This document shows positions 45,561-56,786 of a DNA stretch of 64,000 nucleotides, piece after piece. Positions within the stretch are counted from its first letter, which is position 1. Each line of letters begins with the position of its first letter. The DNA comes from Casuarina equisetifolia (taxonomy: Eukaryota > Streptophyta > Magnoliopsida > Fagales > Casuarinaceae). The DNA is taken from positions 8,949,172 through 9,013,171 of the forward strand of contig CM052354.1 of assembly GCA_028551475.1 (NCBI GenBank), read 5' to 3'. The position numbers and the translations under genes are program-made. The notes under the pieces were generated by a model. It had not been told where the DNA came from, searched no databases, and was given only the letters and a program-made list of their open reading frames with translations.

Positions 45561-46282
45561 TGTTAGAAAATTTCGCCTCAAATGAGACTCTTTTACAGGA
45601 TCTAAACATTGATCATGGAGAAATAATGGGTTTAATATGCATAACATAAATAGATAAGAAGACATACCACATTTTTCCATTTGTGCCGCCATTTTAAACT
45701 AAGTCTTCCACTCTATTCTCTCCAAATACTGACTCGATGAGATAGCCAAAAGTTACTGCGTGAAAAGGTTAGGGAGAAGGCGATAACAATGATTGCGTAA
45801 AAGCCCCTTTTATTTACCCGTGTGAATAAGCAGTTATTTTGGTGTGTGTGAGTTATGGGTTATTAGTGAGTTGTGTGCTTAGTGTTTTACGGGAGAGAGG
45901 GGCATGATGAATGAGGTGGTGAAACTGCCCTGAGGGGCAGTTTCCCACGACTAAAAGCAATAAACAAATTCCATTGTTATCTCCAAAATTCTCCCTTTAG
46001 CAACATTAAATATATATTAAATATATATATAAACGGAGAGCTAGAGGGGGGACTTAGCCAATTAATAAAATGTCTATACAAATAGTCTTACTCATCAAAG
46101 TCTATAAGATGGACAACGGCCCACACCAGCAAGTACCATATATGCAAATAGGGAATATATGTACAATGTGTGTACAATTAAATGGACCAATAAAATCACA
46201 TTGTATCGCCACAGTAGGAAATGATTATTTATGCATCATTGATATAAGCCCACATTACATGGACTCATACAATGAGCCAACA
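45561..46282 (-). repeat. 3' LTR of copia element at copy C
   Basis: 722 bp. Lies directly upstream of the P450 ATG in the same orientation. Contains the hairpin stem GAAACTGCCC/GGGCAGTTTC at 45921-45944 with loop TGAG. Confidence 0.95.
46009..46033 (-). promoter_or_regulatory. TATA-rich element in the 3' LTR, candidate promoter
   Basis: Minus-strand TTTATATATATAT with a second TATATATT nearby, about 450 bp upstream of the P450 ATG and pointing toward it. The same sequence in the 5' LTR would drive the element's own transcript. Predicted from sequence only. Confidence 0.45.
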
Positions 46283-46296
46283 ATCTCCCACTTGGG
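46283..46296 (-). other. Polypurine tract
   Basis: Sense strand CAAGTGGGAGAT directly before the 3' LTR start TGTTGG, a standard copia plus-strand primer. Confidence 0.8.
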
Positions 46297-47081
46297 CTAT
46301 AGCAATGATCATAAAAACAAATAATACTACTAGTAGATTTTATATATATGAAAATAATTTTAAAAACATTTTATGATGGTTCAAAAAAATCCAGAAACAT
46401 CCCTTATTGTTGATCTTGTCACATAAAGTTTCAAACTCAAAGATAATAGTGGTTATTACGCTATTTAGAGACACAACTCCCAAGATAGTCACAAGAGTCC
46501 TCCACTTTATGAACATAGATTTTATATGATAGTGTGGTGGACAAGTAACACCACAAAAGAAATGTAGTGTTACCCTCCTATCAGTCCCATTCTCCTAATG
46601 ACCAGCGTCACCGACAAAACCGTCATAGGGGAATATCACTTCAAATGACAAACGTCATCGACAAACCGTCCTAGAAGGACATCCCCAAGGTGACAAGACA
46701 TCATTGACAGACCGTCCCAGGAGAATATAAAATGTCTTGTGTAGGGTACTTGAGTACATAAATATTTGTGTGCTACAAGACATTATAATGTGGCTAACAA
46801 TAATGTGCCCTGGTCAAATGCTTAAGGTTGCACCTCCCTTAAGACTTTATAACCTATCTTAAACAAGCACATATATGTCTCACAAGTTTATGAAAATTAA
46901 ACAATAGACAGGTATCAAAGATGTATATGCATCAATCAAAGCTTTCATAACAATAAACAAACAAATGCTGCAATGATACATAACAATGAAGTGGGCATCA
47001 GCTCCCACTGAACAAAATGTTCAACAAACATCAACAGTTCCCACTAAGCAAAAGCATTAAAATAGAGAGCATAAGCTCCCA
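46297..47081. other. 3' untranslated region of the copia element
   Basis: About 800 bp between the polyprotein stop and the purine tract. Contains repeated AACGTCATCGACAAACCGTC-like phrases near 46600-46720 but no coding frame. Confidence 0.6.
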
Positions 47082-50000
47082 CTAAACAAAGGCATCAATT
47101 GAAAAACAAAGACCCATGCGCTCAACATGCTTTTGCAATACAGAAGGACTTAATCCTTTAGTAAGTGGGTCAGCTACCATTGCATTTGTTCCAATGTGCT
47201 CCACTGCAACTTCACCATTCTTTACCCTCCCTTTAATTGTCAAAAATTTGATTTCTATGTGCTTGGCCCCTTTGATATTTCTATTGTCGTTAATGAATGA
47301 CACAGCAGCAGAATTATCACAATATAATTGAACGGGCCTCTCAATAAAATCAAAGGCAGTCAACAACTTTATAAGGTTTTTCAACCAAATGGCTTGAACA
47401 GCTGCACCATAACAGGCCACAAACTCTGCATGCATGGTGGAAGATGTAATCAATGTCTGTTTAACACTTTTCCATGACACTGCTCCACCTGCCATAATGA
47501 AGACATAAGCTGATGTGGATTTTAAATCATCCTTATCGCCTGCAAAATCTGCATCTGAATACCCAACAAGCTCCAAATCATCTACATGTCTATAAGTTAA
47601 CATATAATTCCTTGTTCCTTTCAAGTATCTCATAACCTTCTTGGCAGTAACCCAATGATCATGACCAGGGTTAGATTGAAATCTGCCAAGAACTCCAATG
47701 GCAAAAGCAATATCAGGTCTTGTGCAAACCTGTGCATACATGAAGCTACCTACTGCACTAGCATATGGTATTTTTTTCATAGTTTCCTTATCAACTTCAC
47801 TTTGAGGGCATTGTAATTTATTCAGTTTGTCACTTCTAAGTATTGGTGCACTTCCAGGTTTACAATCTTGCATGTTAAACCTTGCTAATACCCGATCAAT
47901 ATATGCCCTCTAAGAAAGACCTAACAGTCGACGTGAACGATCTCTGTGGATCTCAATCCCGAGAACAAAAGAAGCTTTACCAAGGTCTTTCATATCAAAC
48001 TGAGAAGACAATAATGTCTTAGTTTCACGAAGTAACCTCATATCCTTACATGCCAACAATATGTCATCAACATAAAGAATTAACAAAATTGGGGTACTCC
48101 CACTGAACTTGGTATATATGCAACGATCCATTAAGTTCTCAACAAAGCCACACGAAGTGATAAAGCTATCAAATTTCAAGTACCATTGCCTCGAGGCTTG
48201 CTTAAGGCCATAAATAGATTTCTTTAGCTTACAAACAAACTTACTGACATTATCTTTCACAAAACCCTCAGGTTGTTCCATATATACTTCTTTATCTAAG
48301 ACTCCATTTAAAAAGGCAGTCTTAACATCCATCTGGTGCAGTTCCATATCAAAATGAGCCACTAGTGCCATAACAATCCTAAATGAGTCTTTAGAGGATA
48401 CTGGCGAAAAAGTCTCATCATAATCAACTCCATCTTTCTGTGTGAATCCCTTAGCAACCAATCTAGCCTTGAATCTATCTATCTTTCCAGTGAAATCTTT
48501 CTTTGTTTTAAACACCCATTTGCAACCAACAGGCTTGCATCCTTCAGGTCACTCAACTAAATCCCAAACTTCATTATGCTTTATGGACTGCATTTCATCT
48601 TTCATAGCATTCAACCAAAATTCTGATTGTGGACTTGAAATAGCCTCGGAGTAAGTCACTGGATCTTGTACAATCCCAATGTCATAATCATGTTCACCAA
48701 GATATACCTCATAATCAGGGTGGATAGCTGATCTCTTCTCTCTAGTAGATCTCCGAACTGGCGGAGTAATAGTATTTTGATCTTGAGCTTGCATTTCCAC
48801 AACTGGAACTTCATTAGTATCATGTTCTTGCACATCTGAATGTACTAGAATTAGTTCAACAAGTTGCATGTTCAATGAAGTAAAAGGATCAGCTTCAACA
48901 CCCATATAGGTAATGCCTCCGCTCTTTGAGATTTGTGAACATTCAGCCTTTTCTGCAACATCAAGCTCTAAGAACTTAGCTGTTTGCGAATCCACAATTC
49001 TAGGACCTCCACCAGGGTTATAGAATCGATAGCCCTTGGAGTGCTCTGGGTAGGACACAAAATAACTTCTAGTGGTTCATGGATCTAACTTTCCCAGAGT
49101 CGGATTATACAATTTCACCTCCGCTGGGCACCTCCAAACTTTAATATGGTTCAAACTAGGCTTACGTCCCTTAAACAACTCAAACGAAGTCAGTTGAACT
49201 GCTTTAGTAGGAACGCGATTAAGAATATACATAGAAGTCTTTAAGGCTTCTCCCCATAGAAACTGGTGTAGATTACTCCCACTCATCATGCTTCTAACCA
49301 TATCCATCAAAGTTCTATTTCGCCTCTCAGCGATACCATTCTGTTATGGGCTTCCTGGCATAGTGAATTGAGCTATTATGCCAGAATCTTGTAAATATTG
49401 AGCAAATGGTCCCTTATGTTGTCCTATGTCACCATGTCTCCCATAGTATTCTCCACCTCGATCAGATCTCACAATCTTTATATTCTTTCCCAACTATTTC
49501 TCAACTTCAACCTTAAATTCCTTAAACTTCTCAAGGGATTCTGACTTCTCTTTGATCAAATACACATATCCATAATGTGAGAAATCATCTATAAAGGTAA
49601 TGAAATAAACATCACCTTGTAGTGTTAGTCTATATGGACCACTTATATCAGTGTGTATCACACCCAACAAATCAGAACAGTGAACTGCAGTCTTTTTCTT
49701 TGTCTTAGTTAGCTTACCTCTACAACAATCCACACAAGTTTCCAAATCCTCATTAAGAGTGGGCAAAATTCCTACTTTTATTAACCTTTGTATTCTCTCT
49801 TTTGAAATGTGGCAAAGTCTCTTATGCCATAATGTATATGATTGCTCTTTAGACATCACCCTCTTAGGGATATTACATTCATGATTCATCGTAACATAGA
49901 TCTCATGTGGGGATAAACAAAGCTTATATAAACCATGATTTAAAGTGCAACAACCAGCAAGGTTTGAATCAAAACAAACATTAACAACGGAGTTTTTAAC

Positions 50001-51140
50001 TTTAAAAGAATACCCTAATTTGTCCAACAAAGAAACTGAAACTAGATTCCGTCTAAAGGACGGTACATAAAAGGTGTTATATAAAGTCATCCTAAAATCA
50101 GTCTCTAAAAGCAAGGTGACATCTCCAACGAACTCCACATCAACCTTCATCTTATTCCCCACAAAGAGATACTTCTCATCCTGACTTGGGCTCCTCCGGT
50201 TTACGAATCCCTGAATGGTAAATGTTACATGGTTAGTGGCACCTGTATCTAACCACCAAGAACTAGAAGGTGTTTCTACCATATGAGACTCACAAACATA
50301 AGCTAAAGAGCAATTACCTCTATCTGGGCGCTTTCCCTTGCTCTTCCTAAGCCTAGGACAATCAGGTTTCTTATGCCCTTTTACCCTGCAATAAAAACAT
50401 ACGATCTCATCTGGCTTGACCCCAGCAACCATTTGAGACCTCCTTGTCCCAGCAACATTGCCCTGAGGGGCTACTTCACGGAAAGCTGACCGAGCCCTTC
50501 TAGGGTCTCTATTATGTTGAGGTTTGAATTTCCTGTTTCTACTAGAACTAGCTCCCTGAGTATACAAGGTAACTCAACTTTTATTAGCTCTTAACTACTT
50601 CTCTTCAACCATCACTTAAGCTAACAGCTCATTGGTTGTCCACTGCTCATGCCGCATATGATAAGTTGTCTTAAGAACAGCAAAGTCAGTAGGGAGGCTA
50701 TTCAAAACCTTATGAATGATGATTGCATCAGAAAGGGGAACATCTACCTTCTTAAGTTTGGCCTTATAGTCAATCACCTTCATGATATAATTCCTTACAG
50801 GCATGGACCCATCATACTTAAGATCAAACAACTCTTGCAGAAGCTCTCCAGCTATAGCATTAATAAGCGGTGTATACTGTTTCTCCACTGCCTCAAGAAA
50901 TTCCTTAGCAGTGCCATCGGTGGGTAAATCCGCTTGAAGGTGATCCTCAATTGTTCTTTGCATTGTCAATATACAAAACTCATTCTTTCTAGCCCAGGTA
51001 GCACACTTATTCCTATACTCTTCTGTGCTAGTCTCAGTAGGGTCCTTTGGTTTTTCAGTAGTGAGGACTGAATGTAGATCAGAAATCCGCAAAGCAAAGC
51101 AGAGATCAGCCAACCATTTCTTGAAGTTCGATCCAATCAA
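47082..51140 (-). pseudogene. copia gag-pol with in-frame stops only
   Basis: Six open pieces (51140-50616, 50567-49494, 49310-49077, 49058-48549, 48515-47910, 47873-47082) all lie in one reading frame. Gag motif GSNFKKWLADLCF is at the start, knuckle CFYCRVKGHKKPDC near 50390, protease WWLDTGATNH near 50260, integrase HTDISGPYR and a damaged PQQNG box near 49340, RT KTAFLNG and YVDDILLACKD, RNase H YCDNSAAVSF and ADPLTKGL. Several stops stand where Gln is expected (e.g. LLGLS-stop-RAYI, VEK-stop-LGK), so CAG or CAA became TAG or TAA. Gag may begin slightly further upstream, because similar residues are readable before the first Met. Not functional as read. Confidence 0.9.
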
Positions 51141-52722
51141 GATTTCTATGGTTACTGTGCAGTTGTTGACTGTGAAAGTTGCTGTAATTCATAATACATA
51201 ACAGGAGCACACAGTGAGTAGATAATAAGAGAGTTTCACAAGCATTATCATATAAACACCTACGGGCAGTCGACATGACATGCCATCCAGAAACTCTCTA
51301 CACAACAGCTGTCATAAGGAAGAACCAATCATCACGATCCACCACCTGTGGGTGTATGGACTGTAAAGACTGACCCAAATCCAAGCATGCTAGTTGTGCA
51401 ACATCCAATTCCTAATACATAAACACCCCCTGTGGGAGAATGAAATGTATTAGGATTGGACTCATCCACAGTACAGGAACGAAGTCTCATAACTCAATTA
51501 AATTACGCCACTGTGGTGGTCACAATCTAATTGAATCACATAACCCCCGCGTACTTGGAGAAATCCCTCAAATGCACAAAACACAAACCCACCACCTAAC
51601 TAGGGTGTGCCACTGTGGTGGTCACAACTCAATCAAGCTATGAGTTCGGTTTGTGCTGCGGGATACAACATACACTACTCACAATCCAAATGTGCAACTT
51701 AATTTTTTTTTTTTTTAAAAGACGGACACTTGTCTCTAAATTTACACTTAATTAACACCTTAAGTGTCATATAATTGTATGCTAGACTAAAACGGCCTAA
51801 TATAACATTTAAATAAACAGATAACATTCAGAAGGCCATAATTAATTTTTCAAACAGTTAATCATCACATGCTAGCATACAAGCATGGCATATAAAATTA
51901 ATTAAATAATAAATTAAATAATTTTGATCCAAATAATCATTAAACAAAGACAATTATTTAAAATAAATTGCATCAAAATATTCAAATTAAAATTATAAAA
52001 ATTTCTACATAAAAAGGGGTCTCCGACGCGCCTTCACGTGCCTCCATGCGCCGCCGGAAGCGGCTGTCGGCTGGTACGACCAGTTCAGCCGGTTCAGCCG
52101 AGTCAACTCGGCCGGTTCAGGCCGACTCGGCTGATTCGGGCCAACTCGGCCAATTCTGGCCGATATGGCCGGTTCGCCGTCAGGTCGGCTGGTTCTCTGG
52201 CCAATAGAGGTGTCATTGGAATCGTCGAATCATTACTGACGTCTGACGCCATAGACGGCGGACTTTCGGTGCCTGCCGACGGCCAGATCTAGATTAAACT
52301 AGATCCGGCCGAAATCGGGTAACCCGATTTGGCCAGTTTGGCGTCTGTCCAGCCGGTTCTCCGGCCGGTCGAGACGCGGTTGAGCTCTTCGGCGGACAAT
52401 CTATCTCCGATCACCTGTTCGGAGGTGACTGGCGGCTGCTAGCAGCCTAAACCAGTTTCGGGTCACATGCGACCCAGTCGGAAAGCCACCGTTTCTGGTG
52501 GTTCTTAGCATCAGCGGAATCAGCACGCCATGCTGGTTCCAAATCTGAACTCATCCGGTCCAAAGGACCACTGGTTTAGCTCAGATCTGAGTTTGAAATT
52601 TTAGACTATAAAAAATACGAAAAACCCATTTTTAGATCGGTACCAAAACGTGATTTTGTTTCCATTTGGCTTGATTTGGCTCAATTTGGCTCAATTTGGC
52701 TCACTAGATCAATGCTATAATT
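51141..52722. other. Long leader of the copia element with a GC-rich block
   Basis: About 1.6 kb between the primer-binding site and gag. The part 52020-52560 is strikingly GC-rich, with repeated GGCCGGTT, CGGCCG and ACTCGGC words and a perfect hairpin GCCGAGT-CA-ACTCGGC at 52097-52112. It may carry dimerisation or packaging structure. An 84-codon plus-strand frame at 52038-52292 is low-complexity and not credited. Confidence 0.6.
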
Positions 52723-52734
52723 GCTCTGATACCA
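52723..52734 (-). other. Primer-binding site (initiator tRNA-Met)
   Basis: Sense strand TGGTATCAGAGC, 2 nt inside the 5' LTR; exact match to the common plant initiator tRNA-Met primer site. Confidence 0.9.
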
Positions 52735-52736
52735 AT

Positions 52737-53458
52737 TGTTAGAAAATTTTGCCTCAAATGAGACTCTTTTACAGGATCTAAACATTGATCATGGAGAAAT
52801 AATGGGTTTAATATGCATAACATAAATAGATAAGAAGACATACCACATTTTTCCATTTGCGCCGCCATTTTAGACTAAGTCTTCTACTCTATTCTCTCCA
52901 AATACTGACTTGATGAGATAGCCAAAAGTTGCTGCGTGAAAAGGTTAGGGAGAAGGCGATAACAATGATTGCGTAAAAGCCCCTTTTATTTACCCATGTG
53001 AATAAATAGTTATTTTGGTGTGTGTGAGTTGTGGGTTATTAGTGAGTTGTGTGCTTAGTGTTTTATGGGAGAGAGGGGCATGATGGATGAGGTGGCGAAA
53101 CTGCCCCTCAGGGCAGTTTCCCACGACTAAACGCAATAAACAAATTCCATTGTTATCTCCAAAATTCTCCCTTTAGCAACATTAAATATATATTAAATAT
53201 ATATATAAACGGAGAGCTAGAGGGGGAACTTAGCCAATTAATAAAATGTCCATACAAATAGTCTTACTCATCAAAGTCTATAAGATGGACAACGGCCCAC
53301 ACCAGCAAGTACCATATATACAAAAGGGGAATATATGTACAATGTGTGTACAATTAAATGGACCAATAAAATCACATTGCATCGCCACAGTAGGGAATGA
53401 TTATTTATGCATCATTGATATAAGCCCACATTACATGGACTCATACAATGAGCCAATA
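52737..53458 (-). repeat. 5' LTR of copia element at copy C
   Basis: 722 bp. The same hairpin at 53097-53120 carries the loop CTCA, the reverse complement of the partner's loop. Its terminal CA has changed to TA on the plus strand. Confidence 0.95.
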
Positions 53459-55773
53459 ATAGCTACACAGGAGTGTTCCGACCATATGCTTTTGGTTTGT
53501 GTTCCTTTCGGGAGAGAAGTGTTGAACTATGAATTTTATGGTATGGCAGGGGACTTTTATAGCACCGAGTTGGGGTCTCTTTGTGCAAGTTGCATTGGTC
53601 TGGCCCCTACTTTTGTGAATAGTTTGTATATGGAACCCAATTGGGTTTTCGTGGATCATTTGATTACCTCTTTCTTTTCGCATTATACTTTAAAATGCCT
53701 TTCCCGAGACCTTCGTAGAATCCATACTTGTCATGCGTGACATCATACATAAAAAGGATTCGCCACTTGACATGGCACCTCGGTACTCGTGGAATCCATA
53801 CTTGTCATGCGTGATGTCGTATTTGGAAGCTTCCAAAATGAACCCACGAGTCCTTGCATTCTATTATTTATTTTAATATTACAATAATGTCAGGTGAACC
53901 CAGACGAAAGCAAGGGGGTTTCACGTGCTAATAGGAATTCTTCAAGGCCACAAGTACGAAGTGTAATTTGTCAATTGTAGCTTGTCAATGTCGTCAATGT
54001 CACTGGAACAAAAGTTATCATAAAACTGGGAACATGTTTCTTTTAATTTTTATTTTAAAAAGAATTCTTAAATAAAATCATTCTTAACACGTTCTATTTC
54101 ATAACATAGAAGATTTAGAACCAAAGGGTAATATATGTTTTAACAAATAAGTATAAATTACAGGCTTCATGTACAAAAAATGTTCTATTTATTTGTATTT
54201 TGACATTGTGATAAGAAATTTATTTTTTTAATAATACATTTTAAGAAATGGACAAAAAATATTTAACAAAAAAATATTTGATGTTAGTGATTGTGAAGAT
54301 CCTTTTGTGAAAAGAAAGCTTCTAACTTTGTAATTGTAGTTGTGTGAGTTATGTCCTAAGTTTTTGTACGTGGACAATTTGTTTTTTAAGTGTGAGTAAA
54401 AAGGGTCCTCTTAATCAATCCAACAAGGAATGAGTTGGACGTGGCTTCAAGAGTCTCAAATTGAACCACCTTACAAATTTGTTGTGTTAGCTGTTTACCT
54501 CTCTCTTTCTTTCACTCTTTATTTTCCTTGTATTTATATATTTAGAGCAACCTAATTTTACACCAGTTTTCTGTCAAATTAACTAACTTAGTCAAATAAA
54601 TTAAGTAACCAAAAATAAACTACAAAGAAAATAAAAATTAAAACCAATAACAACTCAATTGTTGACAAGCGCCTAACTTGAGGTGAAGTTCTAGAGCACA
54701 AAGAAATGTCCCTTTCTTACTATATTTAAGGTCTTCAATGTTAGCACCCAACCTTCTGTTGTCATTGTCTAGTCATGATTGATAAAATCAAAGTCACTCG
54801 GAATTGATGATACTTGGTCATTTTGACCCATCATCCTTTTATGTTTGCTGGTGACTATCTTGAGAAACTATGTATCCCTGTGTCCAAACCAACCCACTAA
54901 TATGATTTTTCTTTGTCCAAGATGCATTCAATGCTGCTGATCTGCTCTAGTTTTCTTTCAATCTGACCTGCTGTAGCTATGGTTTTCTTTGTGGCTGCTG
55001 ATCTATTTTTCTCTTTGCTTTAGACAAGCTAATCTTCTATTGCGACTATGGGTCTCTTGTCAATTAATTTTTCTCTATGTACTCTAATATTTCACAGAGA
55101 GTATTGAGATGAAATTTTTGTGAAAAAATGGCACTTTTAAGAAAGAATTGCTTTAAGATAAAGGGTTTGTAGCATGAACATTGCAAAATTTACAAGTACA
55201 AATCAAAAGATTGGTACAAATTAAATGGGCTTTTGCCAAGCCAGAAGAAATATGGTCAAAGCTCTAATGCAAACTTGAAAATTATTGGACCACATCTTTT
55301 CTACTTAACTCTAAAGCAGCATGAGCATATTTTGACATTGATCACGCATTATTCTAGTGGGACTTCATATGCCAAAATGGTAAGTATGACTAAATTTCTT
55401 ACAATCCATTGGATTATAGGTAATGAGACTACTAATCATATATCTACTAATTTTGATAACTTAGATTTTTCTATTAAATATGTTTCTAACTATAAATTTG
55501 TCAAACTGCAAATGGTGATACTACCAAGGTCACACACTGAGGTACAATTACTTTAGAAAAAAACTTGAAATTAAAATTTGTTATATACTTAACTTGTTTC
55601 AAGTTCAATTTGATATGTGTGGCCAAATTCATTACTAAAAATAATTTCTTAATTATTTTTTTTGTTGATTTGTATGTGTTTTAGGACCTCATGATGGGTA
55701 AAGTTAAAGGAATCGAAAGAATGAAACACGTGCTCTATTTTTCATTTCAAAACCTATGATGAAATGTGTTAGA
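53459..55773. repeat. CYP94 5' flank of the copy C lineage, with copia relic
   Basis: Continues copy C's upstream region after the element and matches 10930-14850 and 25025-27170, including the paired GTCATGCG motifs (53730, 53803) and the copia protease relic at 55233-55556 (HWIIGNETTNHIST). The match ends within GTGTTAGAA at about 55773, where copy E begins in the opposite orientation. Confidence 0.85.
53554..53561 (-). promoter_or_regulatory. Orphaned native TATA box of CYP94 copy C
   Basis: TATAAAAG in the same context as copy B's TATA box, now separated from the copy C ATG by the 7.9-kb element and pointing into its 5' LTR. Confidence 0.65.
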
Positions 55774-56248
55774 AGACATGGTATACTCACACGCTTCTCT
55801 ATGCGAAAGCATGCGGTTGTACCCGCCCGTTGCGATGGACACAAAGCAGGCGGAGAACGACGACGTTCTGCCGGACGGGACGGTGGTGAGGAAGGGGATG
55901 AGAGTGACTTACGCACCATACGCAATGGGGAGGCTGGAGACACTGTGGGGGTCTGACTGGGCAGAGTTCAAGCCGGAGCGGTGGCTGGAGAGAGAAGAGA
56001 ATGGGCAGTGGAGATTCGTGGGGAGCGATGCGTACACGTACCCAGTTTTCCAGGCAGGACCGAGGATTTGCCTGGGGAAGGAGATGGCGTTCTTGCAGAT
56101 GAAGAGGGTCCTGGCCGGGGTTCTCAGGCGGTTCAAGGTGGTGCCGGTACTGAACGAGGGTGTGGAGCCGGAGTTTGTTCCACAACTGACGGCCAAAATG
56201 AAAGGTGGGCTGCCAGTTAGGATTGTGGAAAGGAATGAGAAAGTGTGA
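55774..56248 (+). pseudogene. CYP94: CYP94 copy E, inverted C-terminal fragment
   Basis: Plus-strand frame equal to residues 355-511 of copy C, beginning exactly at D-MVYSHASLCESMRLYPP and ending GLPVRIVERNEKV plus stop. It keeps ESMR, FKPERWLERE and the heme loop FQAGPRICLGKEMAF with no stop. It lacks the anchor, the I-helix and everything before. It differs from the others at several sites (RKGMRV, AFLQMKRV, PVLNEGV), making it the most diverged copy. An open frame extends 3 codons upstream to an ATG at 55766 in foreign sequence. It cannot make a working P450. Confidence 0.92.
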
Positions 56249-56786
56249 AACAGGGGCAATGACTTTGAATTGGTGTATGAATTTTTATTTTTATTTTTCT
56301 TGGTGTGTTATTATCCTTGTTATCCTTCTACATTTGACTTTTCATTGAGTTCGTCGATTATATTTGAATTGTCACCTTGAAAAACTTGTGGGTTCCTTTC
56401 GTGGCTTTGTTTGTGCTATGCTTTTGTTTGTTGTGTCATCATTTTATAGAGCGTGGGGCTGGCTGGCTGCTCGTGACCAGAGACCACCAAACTTGCTTTC
56501 CTTGATTACTTCCCACAACCACTGGAAAAAACCAAGTGACATCCTCTGATATCTATGAACACCCATGACGACGAGGAAGTTGTTGCCTAAAAAAGCATAA
56601 ACTACGGTTTAGCACTGTTGAAGTTTTATACAGTATTTCCATTGTCATGTTATATACGAAATATTTGTTAGAACAGAAATCTTACATTAAAAAAATATAA
56701 TATTTAGGTAGTGATTAAATATAAAAATATATCAAATCAAATCATGAACTTACTTTTAAATTAGATTGTAAACTTACTTTTGATAA
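56249..56786. other. 3' flank of copy E and inverted spacer
   Basis: 56249-56560 is the reverse complement of the conserved CYP94 3' flank (cf. 3240-3545). About 56570-56660 matches 43080-43170 in inverse. No gene. Confidence 0.7.

Larger units (their letters stand above)
45561..53458 (-). mobile_element. Ty1/copia LTR retrotransposon at the start of CYP94 copy C
   Basis: A 7898-bp element with two 722-bp LTRs (plus strand TGTTAG to CCAACA, the right one ending CCAATA), flanked by a perfect duplication ATAGC (45556-45560 and 53459-53463). Sense is minus, the same as the P450. The left duplication overlaps the P450 start codon, which survives. PBS at 52723-52734, purine tract at 46283-46296. 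The LTRs differ at roughly 3% of sites by eye. Confidence 0.96.

Noticed and set aside
52038..52292. 84-codon frame in the GC-rich leader of the copia element
   Set aside because: Low-complexity composition (repeated PVQP and R/S-rich runs) caused by the GC-rich repeat; no start context and antisense to the element.
3546..56248. A P450-based biosynthetic gene cluster
   Set aside because: Only one P450 type is present, with no transferase, synthase or other tailoring enzyme gene; this is local tandem duplication.
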